64,000 bases of DNA from contig JAKQKQ010000330.1 in assembly GCA_029560585.1 (NCBI GenBank), positions 43,757 through 107,756 on the forward strand. The letters are read 5' to 3'. Positions 10,160 through 19,786 of the stretch are shown here, piece by piece (position 1 is the stretch's first letter; each line of letters starts with the position of its first letter). This stretch comes from Verrucomicrobiota bacterium. GTDB taxonomy: Bacteria; Verrucomicrobiota; Verrucomicrobiia; JADLBR01. The notes beneath the pieces are model-generated. The model saw nothing but the letters and a program-made list of their open reading frames with translations. It was not told the DNA's origin and ran no database searches. A program made the position numbers and the translations under genes.

Positions 10160-11020
10160 TCACTCGCGCTGCCCGCCCGGCGCACGTTGCCCCGCACGCT
10201 TGGCCGAATCCTCGCGGCGCTGCAGCGGCCACGCCAGGTTCTCCGCCTCGGCCAGCACGATCTCGACCGTCCCCCAGCTCACTTTCAGGCGCCCCAGCAG
10301 CGGCAGGTGTCGCTCGTCGTCCGTCAGCCAAACCTCCATCCGTCCGGTTGTCTTCTTCGCGGGCTCAAATACGTCATCGCTCGTTATCTTGACCGCCGCC
10401 CGCTCCCCCCACACAGGAAAGGAACGCTTCCCGCGCCAGTCGGCGGTGATGTGAAGATCGTGGTATTTGCCGTCGGCAAAGATCCGGAACTCCCGCCGGT
10501 CTCCCACCTTCCAGGGCAGGCTCCTGACCCGATAGCACACCGACAACAGGTCGCAGGCGGGCCCGTTCAGCTTCAGCTTCTTGTCCCCCCCTTCGTCGTA
10601 GTTGATCCATCGCCCGCGGCCCTCGTCAAAATCCAACGTCGTGAGGCGGTGGTACCGGTGTTTCCCCTCCCGCCTGTCCTCAAGATACTCCCTCGCCTCA
10701 AAACCGTCCGCCAATGCCGTGCTCTGCACCCGGCTGCGCACCGGATAGAAGACCTCGACCGGACCGCGCGAACGGGCCGTCCCCACAAACCGCCAGCACG
10801 CGTGCCCGCCGCTCTCCGTCCGGCCGACCGCCTCCAGCGTCAACCTCGCCGCTGGCACCACGCCCCATCGCGCATCAAAAGTCAGCCTCTCCCCAGCACG
10901 GAAGAAGTCGTCGGCGGCCGACCCATTGGGATATGCCACCGCCACCAATGCCAGCATCGCCCACTTGCGCCCACCCGCCGCACGTGGCCAACCCATCGCT
11001 TTCTCGGAATCTCTTTCCAT
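10160..11020 (-). CDS. DUF3108 domain-containing exported protein
   Basis: About 286 residues from the ATG at 11020 (MERDSEK). A basic start and hydrophobic run (WAMLALVAVAYPNGSA) form a signal peptide ending near ADDFF; an ATG at 10996 (MGWPRAA) would give a more typical export signal and is equally likely. The mature part has the DUF3108 pattern: FRAGERLTFDARWGVVPAARLTL, then YPVRSRVQS, YHRLTTLDFDEGRG, and VWLTDDERHLPLLGRLKVSWG near the end. The family forms periplasmic or outer-membrane-associated beta-rich proteins with no proven function. Longer upstream readings run through the divergent promoter and were not used. Confidence 0.8.
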   Translation of the reverse strand: MERDSEKAMGWPRAAGGRKWAMLALVAVAYPNGSAADDFFRAGERLTFDARWGVVPAARLTLEAVGRTESGGHACWRFVGTARSRGPVEVFYPVRSRVQSTALADGFEAREYLEDRREGKHRYHRLTTLDFDEGRGRWINYDEGGDKKLKLNGPACDLLSVCYRVRSLPWKVGDRREFRIFADGKYHDLHITADWRGKRSFPVWGERAAVKITSDDVFEPAKKTTGRMEVWLTDDERHLPLLGRLKVSWGTVEIVLAEAENLAWPLQRREDSAKRAGQRAPGGQRE

Positions 11021-11136
11021 CTGCCAGATGCCCGACGCCGCTGGCGCCACACGGGCCGCCGCCGGATACATGCGTTTCGAATTGCCCATCTTAGCCCCGA
11101 TGCGCGACCGTCGCAAACAAGCTTCCGCGTTTGCCC

Positions 11137-11165
11137 TTGACCCCCTTTGCATGGTTTTCCATAAT
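11137..11165 (+). promoter_or_regulatory. Sigma-70-type promoter for the Gfo/Idh gene
   Basis: TTGACC (11137-11142) and CATAAT (11160-11165) with a 17-base spacer. It lies 73 bases before the ATG at 11239, inside an unusually AT-rich patch for this genome, with the ribosome site AGGAG about ten bases before that ATG. Confidence 0.65.
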
Positions 11166-11238
11166 GTTGTTTTGCGGTGGTGCGGCATCGAACGCGATGC
11201 CCGACCGCCCAGAATAAAACCAAACAGGAGACTCACCC

Positions 11239-12420
11239 ATGGCCAAGAGACCCCTCAATGTCGGTTTGATCGGCGGCGGCGGCGGCGCATTCATCGTCAA
11301 CCCCCACCAGAAGGCGATCCACTTCGATGGCACGCGGCGCGTGGTCGCCGGCGCGCTGCACCCCGATCCCAAGATCGCCCTCTCCGAGGCCGAGAACTGG
11401 GCGTACCCGATCAAGGGCTACATCTCCTACGATGAGATGATCAAGAAGCAGGCCGACCTCCCCGAGGGCGAGCGCATCGACTACGCGCTCATCGTCACGC
11501 CCAACCACGTTCACTTCGACCCGGCCATGAAGTGTGTCGCGGCTGGCATCCCGGTCTTCTGCGAGAAACCCCTGACCGTCACCCTCGAAGAGGCCGAGAA
11601 ACTCGTGAAAGCCGTGACGGACAAGAAAGTGCTCTTCGGCGTGGCGCACACCTACCTCGGCCATTGGACGAGCCGCTTCGCGCGCTACATCGTTCGCAGC
11701 GGCCTGCTGGGCGAAGTGCGGTGGGTCGATAGCTATTACCTCCAGGGTTGGCTGGCCGCCCGCACAGAGGACAGCGGCAACATGCAGGCCGAGTGGCGGG
11801 TCGATCCCAAGCGCGCCGGCGGCAGCTGCTGCGGCGGCGACATCGGCACCCACGCGCTCATGCAGCTTCGCTACGTCACCGGCCTCGACGTGAAAAAGGT
11901 CTCGGCCCACATGGAGGTCTTTGTCGCGGGCCGCACCCTGGACGACCACTTCACCGTCTACTGCGAGCTGAGCAACGGCGGCAAGGCGCTCGTCCGGGCC
12001 TCCCAGATCTCCATCGGCCACAAGAACGACCTCGGCATCGAGATCGCAGGCACCAAGGGCTCGCTCCAGTGGCGCCAAGAGGAACCCGAGGCGATCACGA
12101 TCCTCCTGCCCAACCAGCCAGACCGCGTCTACTGGCGCGGCGCGGTGCAGGGCGGCGACGGATTCCTCCCGAAGGAACTGCCCAAAGACCTCATGGCCGA
12201 GCCCACGATCCCACCGGGCCATCCCGAGGCCTTCCACGATGCCTTCGCGCGCCTCCATCGCTGCTTTGAGGAGGACGTTCGAAAGTACGAGGCCAAGCAG
12301 CCTTTCAGTTGCGACGGGGCCAAGTACGCCAACGTGCACGATGGTCGCACGGGCATCGCCTTCATCGAGGCCTGCCTGAAGAGCAGCCACAGCAACGGCG
12401 CCTGGACCCCCCTGCCCTGA
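11239..12420 (+). CDS. Gfo/Idh/MocA family oxidoreductase
   Basis: A 393-residue NAD(P)-dependent sugar or cyclitol dehydrogenase. N-terminal Rossmann fold: [12 protein letters not shown] (8-19); [10 protein letters not shown] (85-94) and CEKPLTV (108-114) supply the EKP lysine. The C-terminal alpha/beta substrate domain has [17 protein letters not shown] (199-215) with Asp201 and His205 at the usual catalytic positions. The inserted segments ([24 protein letters not shown]) are those of the large PVC and Bacteroidetes subgroup whose members act on sugars, some of them oxidising glycosides at C3. The substrate cannot be told from sequence. The next gene (DUF4091, glycosidase-like) is on the same strand 134 bases on. 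Confidence 0.9.
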   Translation: MAKRPLNVGLIGGGGGAFIVNPHQKAIHFDGTRRVVAGALHPDPKIALSEAENWAYPIKGYISYDEMIKKQADLPEGERIDYALIVTPNHVHFDPAMKCVAAGIPVFCEKPLTVTLEEAEKLVKAVTDKKVLFGVAHTYLGHWTSRFARYIVRSGLLGEVRWVDSYYLQGWLAARTEDSGNMQAEWRVDPKRAGGSCCGGDIGTHALMQLRYVTGLDVKKVSAHMEVFVAGRTLDDHFTVYCELSNGGKALVRASQISIGHKNDLGIEIAGTKGSLQWRQEEPEAITILLPNQPDRVYWRGAVQGGDGFLPKELPKDLMAEPTIPPGHPEAFHDAFARLHRCFEEDVRKYEAKQPFSCDGAKYANVHDGRTGIAFIEACLKSSHSNGAWTPLP

Positions 12421-12554
12421 CACGAGGCACAGGATTCGAGATTCCCGTGGCCGAAAGCGCGAGCGTTCGGGAGTCACGGGAGTGCCTTGGCGCGGGGATT
12501 TCGGGCCGCGCATCCCCCCGCCATCGGTCGGGCGACGCTCTCTGCCCCGGCAGG

Positions 12555-15224
12555 ATGCGGCACCGTCCTGCGACCGCGGGCAGGATTGCCCGCACCCCCG
12601 TTTTTGCCCTCTCCCTCCTGTGGTCCATCGCCGCCTCCGCCGAAACACTGCGCCTCCCGGCCACCCGCGATAATTCCATCGTCCTGCATCCGGCGGAACT
12701 GAATCTGAACGCGGGCGCGTCGCCGCGCATTCGGATCAAGGGCAACCAGCACATCGTCGCGATGGGCTTCGATCTTTCGTCGCTCCGGGGTCGCGCCGTC
12801 CGCTCCGCCACGCTGATTTGCGCCCAGGGGGACGCCGAGATCTCGGGCGTGACAATCTCCACCATCCAAGCCGAGTGGGACGAGATGCGCTCCACCGCGC
12901 TCACGTCCGGCGCCGGCCCCGAGAAAGGATGGGGCGTGCCCGGCGCGAGTTTCCCGTCCGTCTCCGGGGGCTACGGCGAATCGCTCGTCTGCCACGCCCG
13001 TGCCGCGTCGAGAGGCGGCAGATACGAGTGGCCGATTGATCCCGACATCGTCAGCGCCATGGCCATCGGCGCGTCGTTCGGTCTCGCGATCCACGAGCAC
13101 GACGCCGATTACAGCCGCAACCCGACGATCCAGTCGCGCGAGTCCCGCGAATCCCCCCCCTATCTGGAGGTCGATCTCGGCCCGCCCGAGCCATCCCCTG
13201 GGCCCCCGACCGACCTGCGGGTCACGGATCGCGGTGACCCCGATTCCTTGCGGCTTTGCCTCGTCGCCCCGGCGAACGGCTTCGCCTACGAGGTCAGCGT
13301 CAATGGCGCGCCCCTCCCTCGCTGGAATACGCCATTCGTGCGCCCGCGCGAACACCAGTCCATCCCGATCCGCGACGTCCCAATCCGGCCTGGCGCAACC
13401 ATCCGTATCGATGTCGTCACCGTGAATCGGGAGGGCGAGCGCTCGGCGCCCGCGACGATCATCGCCGCCGCTCCAAACACCCCCCCACCCCCGCTGCCAA
13501 AGGTCGCGCCTTGCCCGGCGCGCCACCGTTTGCCCGAGGCGACCCCCATTCTCCCACTCGAGGATCGCCTGGACGCCAAGGGCCAGCCCATCGGCAATCT
13601 GCCGCCCGGATGGTTGGACTCCAACGAGGCCACCGGCGCAGATGGCTCGGTATCGCTCTCCGCCGCCCGCGGAGAAGTGGTCGGTTTTCAGGTCCTCCTC
13701 AGGGGGGAAGGTGTGGTCATCCCCAAGTGCGAGATCCCCGGCGCGCGCGTCGATCTCCACCGGGCGTTGTTCGTCGAGTCCGATGCGGGGCGCATCCCCG
13801 ATCCCCTCGTTCCGGCCGAATCCATCCGGCTCTCGCCCGACGAACCGGTGCCGCTCGTGGCCGACATTTACGTGCCCTTCGACACGCCCTCGAAAGATCT
13901 CCGCGGCACGCTGTCGATTTCGGCCGGTCACGAAATCCCCGTCAAGGTGCACATCCGAGAATTCGCTCTCCCGCGACGGGCCAGCTTCCTCTGCGAGATG
14001 AATTCCTACGGCATGCCAGACCAGGTGTCAGAATTCTACGCGCTCCAGCGGGTCGCGTACGATCACCGCACCCACTGCAACCTCCTGCACTACGGTCATG
14101 GCTCGGCCGCGCCAGGCGCGCGCAAGTGCAACCTCGACATGCGCCTGCCCGACGGACGGCGCATGGATGAACGCCGCCACAATGACTTCGCCCCCGGCGC
14201 CAAACGCGCCCACTGGGATGATTTCGTCGCCGCGTTTGGCCCCTACCTCACCGGCGAGTGTTTCCGGGACGGACATCGCGGCCCAATCCCGGCCCCGGGT
14301 TTCTACCTCACGTTCCACGAGAGCTGGCCACTCCATATCCGGGCCCACTTCAACGGAAACCCAGACGCATTCGAGGCATTCAAGGCCGAACCCCTCTACG
14401 CCCAGACGTTCAAGGACGTGCTCCGCGATTTCCTCCGCATCGCCGATGAGCATCGCTGGCGCGAGACCGGTTTCCAGATTTACTTCAACAATAAGGGCGA
14501 CCTCGATGACCCAAAGCGATGCCCCTGGGTGCTCGATGAACCGGCGTCTTTCTGGGATTATCGGGCGCTGGCCTATTACGCGGATCTCGTCCGTGGGGCC
14601 AAGGCCGACGGCCCGCCGATCCGCGCCGAATTCCGCATCGACATATCGCGGCCCGAGTTCGACCGCGGCTTGCTTCTTGGCAAGGCTGACCTGTGGGTGG
14701 TCAGCGGCCAAGCCTTCGCACAGTATCACCGCGTCGTCATGGATCGGTCGGAGACCACCGGCGAAAGGATCTGGGTCTATGGCGCCGCGGTCCCCGCCCA
14801 CCAGAGCAGCCGCGCCATCATGGCGTGGGCCATCTCCGCCTACCGCGACGGCGCCTCTGGCCTCGTGCCCTGGCAGACCATCAACCGCGACGGATCCGCA
14901 CTCCGAAAGGCCGACCCCCTCGGCATCCTCATCGTCGACCGGCAGCAAGATGGCACCTCGGCCATTCGGGCCACCTTCCGCCTGAAGGCGTTCCGTCGCG
15001 CGCAACAAGACATCGAATATCTCGAGCTGGCGCGCAAGAAGTTGCGGTGGACCGGCGGCCAGCTCAGGGCCTTCGTCGACCACTACCTGCCCCTCCGGGG
15101 GACGGTGGAAAAGAAAGACGAAACCGATGCCGGCACCTCCAGCTTCGATGCCCTCGATCCAGAAAATTTCCGTGCGCTTCGCGAGGCGGCCGCGATGCTC
15201 ATCGAGAGCCATCCCAACCCGTAG
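12555..15224 (+). CDS. Exported DUF4091 (glycoside-hydrolase-like) protein
   Basis: 889 residues from the ATG at 12555, chosen because it gives a signal peptide (MRHRPATAGRIART then FALSLLWSIAASAE); the reading frame is open upstream but there overlaps the Gfo/Idh gene. Residues 35-190 form a beta-rich domain resembling the DNRLRE/CBM96 type (PATRDNSIVLHPAELNLNAG). Residues 200-310 look like a fibronectin-type module. Residues 330 onward include a beta domain and then a TIM-barrel-like region with the DUF4091 C-terminal signature: RIDISRPEFDRG, WVVSGQAF, WVYGAAVPAHQSSRAIMAW and SGLVPWQTINRDG. DUF4091 proteins are common in polysaccharide-degrading PVC bacteria; no activity is established. Probably periplasmic or secreted. 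Confidence 0.8.
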   Translation: MRHRPATAGRIARTPVFALSLLWSIAASAETLRLPATRDNSIVLHPAELNLNAGASPRIRIKGNQHIVAMGFDLSSLRGRAVRSATLICAQGDAEISGVTISTIQAEWDEMRSTALTSGAGPEKGWGVPGASFPSVSGGYGESLVCHARAASRGGRYEWPIDPDIVSAMAIGASFGLAIHEHDADYSRNPTIQSRESRESPPYLEVDLGPPEPSPGPPTDLRVTDRGDPDSLRLCLVAPANGFAYEVSVNGAPLPRWNTPFVRPREHQSIPIRDVPIRPGATIRIDVVTVNREGERSAPATIIAAAPNTPPPPLPKVAPCPARHRLPEATPILPLEDRLDAKGQPIGNLPPGWLDSNEATGADGSVSLSAARGEVVGFQVLLRGEGVVIPKCEIPGARVDLHRALFVESDAGRIPDPLVPAESIRLSPDEPVPLVADIYVPFDTPSKDLRGTLSISAGHEIPVKVHIREFALPRRASFLCEMNSYGMPDQVSEFYALQRVAYDHRTHCNLLHYGHGSAAPGARKCNLDMRLPDGRRMDERRHNDFAPGAKRAHWDDFVAAFGPYLTGECFRDGHRGPIPAPGFYLTFHESWPLHIRAHFNGNPDAFEAFKAEPLYAQTFKDVLRDFLRIADEHRWRETGFQIYFNNKGDLDDPKRCPWVLDEPASFWDYRALAYYADLVRGAKADGPPIRAEFRIDISRPEFDRGLLLGKADLWVVSGQAFAQYHRVVMDRSETTGERIWVYGAAVPAHQSSRAIMAWAISAYRDGASGLVPWQTINRDGSALRKADPLGILIVDRQQDGTSAIRATFRLKAFRRAQQDIEYLELARKKLRWTGGQLRAFVDHYLPLRGTVEKKDETDAGTSSFDALDPENFRALREAAAMLIESHPNP

Positions 15225-15235
15225 CGACCAATCCC

Positions 15236-16027
15236 ATGGCCGAAGCCAAGACACTCGCGAACCTTATCCAGGCCGAATTCCCATTCGTCGTGCCCGAGGG
15301 CACCGAAGTCGAATGCCTTGCGCTACCGGACGGACGATCCGTCCCGGTCCTCGTGCATCAGAGCGCCCGCGCCTTCCGCTACCGCATCAACGTCGCGGCC
15401 GGCGGCGAGGTGCGCGTCATCGTCCCCAAACGGGGGTCGCGCCGGCGCGCCCTCCAGTTCGCACGCGAACACGCCGCATGGATCGCGCGACAGGTCCGCC
15501 GCATGGCGCACCGTCGCCCGAAAATGCCGCGCGCGCTCGGCCCCGGCGACCCGATCCTCTTTCGCGGCGAATGGGTCCCCGCCCTCCTTAAGATCGAAGA
15601 CGGAGCCCCCACGATCAGCCTCGCCGATCAATCCATGGCTTTCGCCGAAATCGGTTCCGACCTCGCGTCGGCCGCCAGCCAAATCCTGATCGGGGTCGCG
15701 GAACGCGAGCTTCCGCCGCGCGCTCGCGAGCTCGCGGCCCTCCACGGCTGCGCCCTATCCGATGTGGTGGTGCGCGACCTCAAGGCCAGCTGGGGACGCT
15801 GCCAGCACGCCCGACGCCCCTCGACCGACGGCGCGCGCATCTCCCTGAACTGGCGCCTTGTCCAAGCACCCCCAACGGTCAGCGATTACGTGATCCTCCA
15901 CGAACTGATGCATATCCGGGAGATGAACCACTCGGATAGGTTCTGGAAACAGGTCGCAGGCGTCTGCCCCGCCTACCGCGACGCCGAGCGGTGGCTCAAG
16001 CAATTCCGGCACCGGGTGCTGGGCTGA
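15236..16027 (+). CDS. YgjP-like (M48-type) zinc metallopeptidase
   Basis: A 263-residue protein. The zinc motif is HELMH (His222, Glu223, His226), followed by NHSDRFW with His232 as third ligand, which is the YgjP/DUF45 signature. The upstream block LKASWGRCQ, then ISLNWRLVQAP and VSDYVILHEL, matches the family closely. No signal peptide, so cytoplasmic. The start is the ATG 11 bases after the DUF4091 stop; the reading frame is open far upstream only as a shadow of that gene. Family function is unclear; in some genomes it is linked to restriction or to metal-dependent proteolysis. The 40-residue N-terminal part is family-typical. Confidence 0.88.
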   Translation: MAEAKTLANLIQAEFPFVVPEGTEVECLALPDGRSVPVLVHQSARAFRYRINVAAGGEVRVIVPKRGSRRRALQFAREHAAWIARQVRRMAHRRPKMPRALGPGDPILFRGEWVPALLKIEDGAPTISLADQSMAFAEIGSDLASAASQILIGVAERELPPRARELAALHGCALSDVVVRDLKASWGRCQHARRPSTDGARISLNWRLVQAPPTVSDYVILHELMHIREMNHSDRFWKQVAGVCPAYRDAERWLKQFRHRVLG

Positions 16028-16178
16028 CAGCCCGCTGAGGAACTTCATCGAACGCCCAAGCGGGAACGAGCCGCCAGTGTCCCGGTGAGAGGACCCGCAT
16101 GGCGTAAATAAGACCGGCCGTTCGACCCTTCACCGGCCCGCCATCATCCTGACGAAATTTCTAAAGTCAGACAGGCCG

Positions 16179-18110
16179 CTAGCCCCGCCGCCGAATGCGG
16201 GAGCCGCAAAGGCCAAAGGCCAGTGCCACGCCGAGGGTGAGAAGCGCGAATGTGCTGGGTTCGGGAATGACCAGGGCGATCTGGTTGTTGTTGGCACCAA
16301 AGGTGTAATCGATCATGTATCCCCCCGGCAACACCCCCGCATCTAGGAAAGGACCGCCAGAGAACGTGTCGTATTCGGCGAAAACGTAGAAGTCATTGGT
16401 GAGGGTCTCGGAGAAGATCCACTGGAGAGTGCCGTTGGTGATGTCAAAGAAGCCGTTGACGTCCAACAGGTCGCTGGCGCCACCTGGCCCGGCACCGTTC
16501 TGCAGCTCGATCTGAAGGGTGCCGTCCAGATCAAAGCTGTTGCTGATGGTGAGGGTGCCGATGTAATTGCCGGGCGCCACCGTGCCACCGGCGGCCACCT
16601 GAACGGCGGCATCTATGAGACCCGTGCCACCGAGGACGCCACCGTTCAGAATCGAATAGCTGCCACCCCCCACGTGGGAACCGTTGACCCGTAGGGTGCC
16701 GTTGGTGACGGTGGTAGTCCCGGTATAAGTGTTTGCGCCAGTGAGATCCAAGACGCCCGAACCCTTCGAAAGCAGCGCCAGATTGTTGTCGTTGGCCCCC
16801 GGCCCGCCGAGGAAGCCGCCAAACACGTTGTTCGTGCCCGCGCCAATGTTGAGGGTCAAAGTCGAAAGTGCCGTGCTTCCGCCCACGACGCGGTTCGAGA
16901 CGCCGGTGCCCAGCGCGATCAGGCCCGCCACTTCTTGATCGTAGCCAGCCAGCGCGAGCCGGCCCACGCCGGAAACGGTCCCCACGCCGTTGGTGAAGCC
17001 GCCGAGGATCACGGTGGTGACCGTGGGCAGCCGGTCGCTGCCGTTGGTCAGGCGAACGTTGCCCGCGTACAACCCCAGCGCATCGGGCCCCCGGTTGGCG
17101 GTGATGTGCGTGTAGCCGCCGTAGGTGCTGACGCCACCGAGCACGATCTCGCTGGCGCGGGTGAGCAGGCCGGTGGCCGCAGAGCCGCTCGCATCATGGA
17201 TGAAATGCACCCCGCGGCCGTTGCCGTCATCGGATATCACGCTGTTGACAAAGAAATCCCTCTTGGCGCCCCCCGCATTCGGATCCGAGAACTGCCGAAG
17301 CGAGATCACGCCGTTCGTGTTCAGCAGGACCGGCCCGTTGAACGTCACGTTCGAGAACGCGTAGGCCTGGATCGTGCCGGAGACATTGACGCCATTGATC
17401 GTGACAGGCTCGTTGAAGGTGATGTTGTTGATGTCGCGCAGCCGCGTCCGGCCGGTCCCATTGAAGGTTATCCCGGCATTCGTGGTGCCGAAGGAATTTG
17501 CGGTGCCGCTCCGCGGCTCGATGGCGGCGCCGTTGTTGACGACGATCTCCCCGGTGAAGTTCGTGTTGTTTCCGCGGATCTCGACCGTCCCGTTCGAGAT
17601 CGTGAGCGCGCCGCTGCCGGTCAGCGTGGATGCCAGGTTCGCCACGCCGCCGCCGACCTTGGTCACGCCGCCCGCCCCGATATCAATGGGAAGGTTGAAA
17701 TTGATCCCGGCACCACCGGCCGTGCCGGATCTCGAATCGATGAACGGGTTGGCGCCGCCAAACGTCAGCACCTCCGAACCCGTGCGCACCACCGAAAGGA
17801 CGGCGTCCGGATCGGCACCCGTGTCGCTGAAGATGATGCCGTTAATCGTCAGGCTGACGTTCTGCGTGACGTTGAAGTTGGCGGCAAAGTCATTGGTGAA
17901 ATTCGCCACCTCCGTGTCCGAGTCGGGCACCGCGCCAGAAACCCAGTTGGCATCGTTGGTCCACAGACCGCCGCCCGGTAGCAGCCAGTCGTTGGTCGTC
18001 TGTGCGGTGGCCGGACGGCTCGCGAAGGCCCCGGCGAAGACAATCGCGAGGAGGACGCTCGCGCCGCCCAACCCACCCCCATGCCTTAGGAATCCAGATC
18101 GGATCGCCAT
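16179..18110 (-). CDS. PEP-CTERM protein with autotransporter-type strand repeats
   Basis: 643 residues from the ATG at 18110, with AAGGGAAGAG just upstream. A signal peptide ends near ATAQTT (about 37). The body is a passenger-like beta-helix made of Gly, Asn and Thr-rich repeats, such as GSGVLDLTGANTYTGTTTV and GSGALTISNGTVEIRGNN, of the autotransporter-associated strand-repeat class. There is no C-terminal barrel; instead the last 30 residues are VIPEPSTFALLTLGVALAF, then a GSRIRRRG basic tail, a complete PEP-CTERM sorting signal for an exosortase. It would be surface-attached or released into extracellular polymer. No exosortase lies in the window. Gene is divergent from argA by 191 bases. 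Confidence 0.92.
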   Translation of the reverse strand: MAIRSGFLRHGGGLGGASVLLAIVFAGAFASRPATAQTTNDWLLPGGGLWTNDANWVSGAVPDSDTEVANFTNDFAANFNVTQNVSLTINGIIFSDTGADPDAVLSVVRTGSEVLTFGGANPFIDSRSGTAGGAGINFNLPIDIGAGGVTKVGGGVANLASTLTGSGALTISNGTVEIRGNNTNFTGEIVVNNGAAIEPRSGTANSFGTTNAGITFNGTGRTRLRDINNITFNEPVTINGVNVSGTIQAYAFSNVTFNGPVLLNTNGVISLRQFSDPNAGGAKRDFFVNSVISDDGNGRGVHFIHDASGSAATGLLTRASEIVLGGVSTYGGYTHITANRGPDALGLYAGNVRLTNGSDRLPTVTTVILGGFTNGVGTVSGVGRLALAGYDQEVAGLIALGTGVSNRVVGGSTALSTLTLNIGAGTNNVFGGFLGGPGANDNNLALLSKGSGVLDLTGANTYTGTTTVTNGTLRVNGSHVGGGSYSILNGGVLGGTGLIDAAVQVAAGGTVAPGNYIGTLTISNSFDLDGTLQIELQNGAGPGGASDLLDVNGFFDITNGTLQWIFSETLTNDFYVFAEYDTFSGGPFLDAGVLPGGYMIDYTFGANNNQIALVIPEPSTFALLTLGVALAFGLCGSRIRRRG

Positions 18111-18301
18111 TCTCTTCCCTTCCCAAGAGGTCGTTTGACCCTGCAAACGCCTGATGGTCATAACTATTCATGCTATACCGCCTGGGCACTCGATCAAGGG
18201 CTCTTTTAAAGGTTGTCGGCGACGGTTCAAAACCAGATTTCTGAGACGGAACAAAACCGGACAGCGGTCTACAGGCTGAAGGCCCCGAGGACGGGGGCCC
18301 G

Positions 18302-19654
18302 ATGATGATCTTTATTGAAAACCGCGCCCACCGCGCGCATATGGGCATCATGAAGGTCTCCGATCTGCGCGGGATCCTGAACTACGTGCCCAGCTACCGG
18401 GAGAAGGTGTTCGTCATCGCCCTGGACGGCGCGGTGTTGGCCGGTGACAACATCTCCAACCTGATCCTGGACATAGGGGTGCTCTGGAGCCTCCGCATTC
18501 GCACCGTGCTGGTCCACGGCGCCGGCCAACAGATCAAGGATCTCTCCGCGCAGACCGCCACCCCGATATCGAGTTACGACGGCATCGGCATCACCGACTC
18601 CGGCACGCTATCCCTGGCACTCACGGCCGCCAATCGCCTCACGCACGAGATCATGGAAGGGCTCACCTCGGTCGATATCCGATGCATCTACCCCAACGCC
18701 ATCATATCGCACCCGGTTGGCATCATCGACGGCATCGACCAGTTGAACACCGGCAAGGTGGAGCGTGTGGACGAGGACCTCCTCCGCCGCGTGCTCGCCG
18801 AAGATATCGTGCCGGTCATCCCGCCGCTCGGTTTCGACGGCGCGGGCCGCACTTTCCGCGTCAATTCCGATGCCGTCGCGCTCGCGGTGGCCCGCGCGCT
18901 GCGCGCGGTTAAGCTCATCTTCGTCACCGCCAACGACAAGCTCACCCGCAAGGGCGAGGTCATCCAGCACATGTCCGTCGATGAGGCCGAGGCCTACCAG
19001 AAGGGCTGCCCGGACGAGATCCCCCCAGAGCTGCGCTCCAAAGTCACCCACGGGATCGCCGCCTGCCGTGAGGGCATCGACCGCGTACACATCGTCAACG
19101 GCAAAATCGACGAGGCCCTGCTGAGCGAGGTCTTCCTCAACGAGGGCATCGGCACGATGATCTACGCCAACCAGTACCAGTCCATACGCGGCGCGATGAA
19201 GAAGGACATCCAGTCCATCCAGAACCTCATCAAGCGCGCCGTCCAATCCCAGGAGATCCTCCCTCGAACCCGCGCGATGATCCTCCAGCAGCTGAACGAC
19301 TACTACGTCTTCGAGGTCGACCGCAACGTGCTCGGCTGCGTCGCGCTGCACCCGGATGCCGATTCCCGGTCGGCCGAGATCGCCTGCCTCTACGTCAGCC
19401 CCACCCACGAGAACCAGGGCATCGGCCGCCGCCTGCTCGCCTACGTCGAGAAGGTCGCGCGGGAAAACGAAATCGCGACCCTCTTTGCCCTCTCGACGCA
19501 GACGTTCGCCTTCTTCGAGCAAAAGGGCGGCTTCTCTCCCGCATCGCCCGATATCCTCCCCCCCAAGCGGCGCGACCAGTGGGAGAAGAGCGGCCGCAAC
19601 TCGCGGATCCTGCTGAAGGATTTGAGGAGCCAGCCGGCGACGATCCCGGTCTAG
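18302..19654 (+). CDS. argA: N-acetylglutamate synthase ArgA
   Basis: A 450-residue fusion of an amino-acid-kinase fold (about 17-290) and a GNAT acetyltransferase (about 310-440), the classic ArgA layout, making N-acetylglutamate from acetyl-CoA and glutamate in the first step of arginine synthesis. Seen: DLRGILNYVPSYREKVFVIALDG at the start of the kinase fold, VHGAGQQI, NSDAVALAVARAL, and in the GNAT domain IACLYVSPTHENQGIGRRLL with the acetyl-CoA loop. Start is uncertain: 18302 gives a short extension; the family usually begins at the MKVSDLR methionine (18350). ArgA is typically arginine-feedback inhibited through the kinase-like domain. Confidence 0.9.
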   Translation: MMIFIENRAHRAHMGIMKVSDLRGILNYVPSYREKVFVIALDGAVLAGDNISNLILDIGVLWSLRIRTVLVHGAGQQIKDLSAQTATPISSYDGIGITDSGTLSLALTAANRLTHEIMEGLTSVDIRCIYPNAIISHPVGIIDGIDQLNTGKVERVDEDLLRRVLAEDIVPVIPPLGFDGAGRTFRVNSDAVALAVARALRAVKLIFVTANDKLTRKGEVIQHMSVDEAEAYQKGCPDEIPPELRSKVTHGIAACREGIDRVHIVNGKIDEALLSEVFLNEGIGTMIYANQYQSIRGAMKKDIQSIQNLIKRAVQSQEILPRTRAMILQQLNDYYVFEVDRNVLGCVALHPDADSRSAEIACLYVSPTHENQGIGRRLLAYVEKVARENEIATLFALSTQTFAFFEQKGGFSPASPDILPPKRRDQWEKSGRNSRILLKDLRSQPATIPV

Positions 19655-19736
19655 CCCCGCCCCTTCGGCAATTACAAGTCCCCGGCAAGGCTTCAAGTCC
19701 GCCGCGATGGCCGCCACGGGCGGTTGAAAATGAAAC

Positions 19737-19786
19737 GCAGGAGCGCGCTTGCGCGCGATGCGAATCACCTGCGAGCAGGCTCCTAC
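19737..19786 (-). repeat. REP-like palindromic repeat, family R1, copy A
   Basis: Read on the minus strand it starts GTAGGAGCCTGCTCGCAGG and ends GCGCGCTCCTGC. Outer arms GTAGGAGC/GCTCCTGC and two inner hairpins (CCTGC TC GCAGG and CGCGC AA GCGCG) give a cloverleaf shape. The TAG of GTAGGAG is the stop codon of the upstream minus-strand hydrolase gene. Other copies: 32557, 43206, 47551. The pattern resembles the GTAGGAGC-type REP sequences of pseudomonads mobilised by RAYT transposases. Confidence 0.85.

Noticed and set aside
12309..12554. Longer N-terminus for the DUF4091 protein
   Set aside because: The extension overlaps the end of the Gfo/Idh gene and would bury the signal peptide.
11233..12648. 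A 471-codon minus-strand reading frame opposite the Gfo/Idh gene
   Set aside because: It is the antisense shadow of a clear oxidoreductase; high GC at third positions leaves opposite frames open. Its composition shows no family motif.
14028..15254. A 408-codon minus-strand frame opposite the DUF4091 gene
   Set aside because: Shadow frame; the plus strand has a signal peptide and domain motifs, the minus strand has neither.
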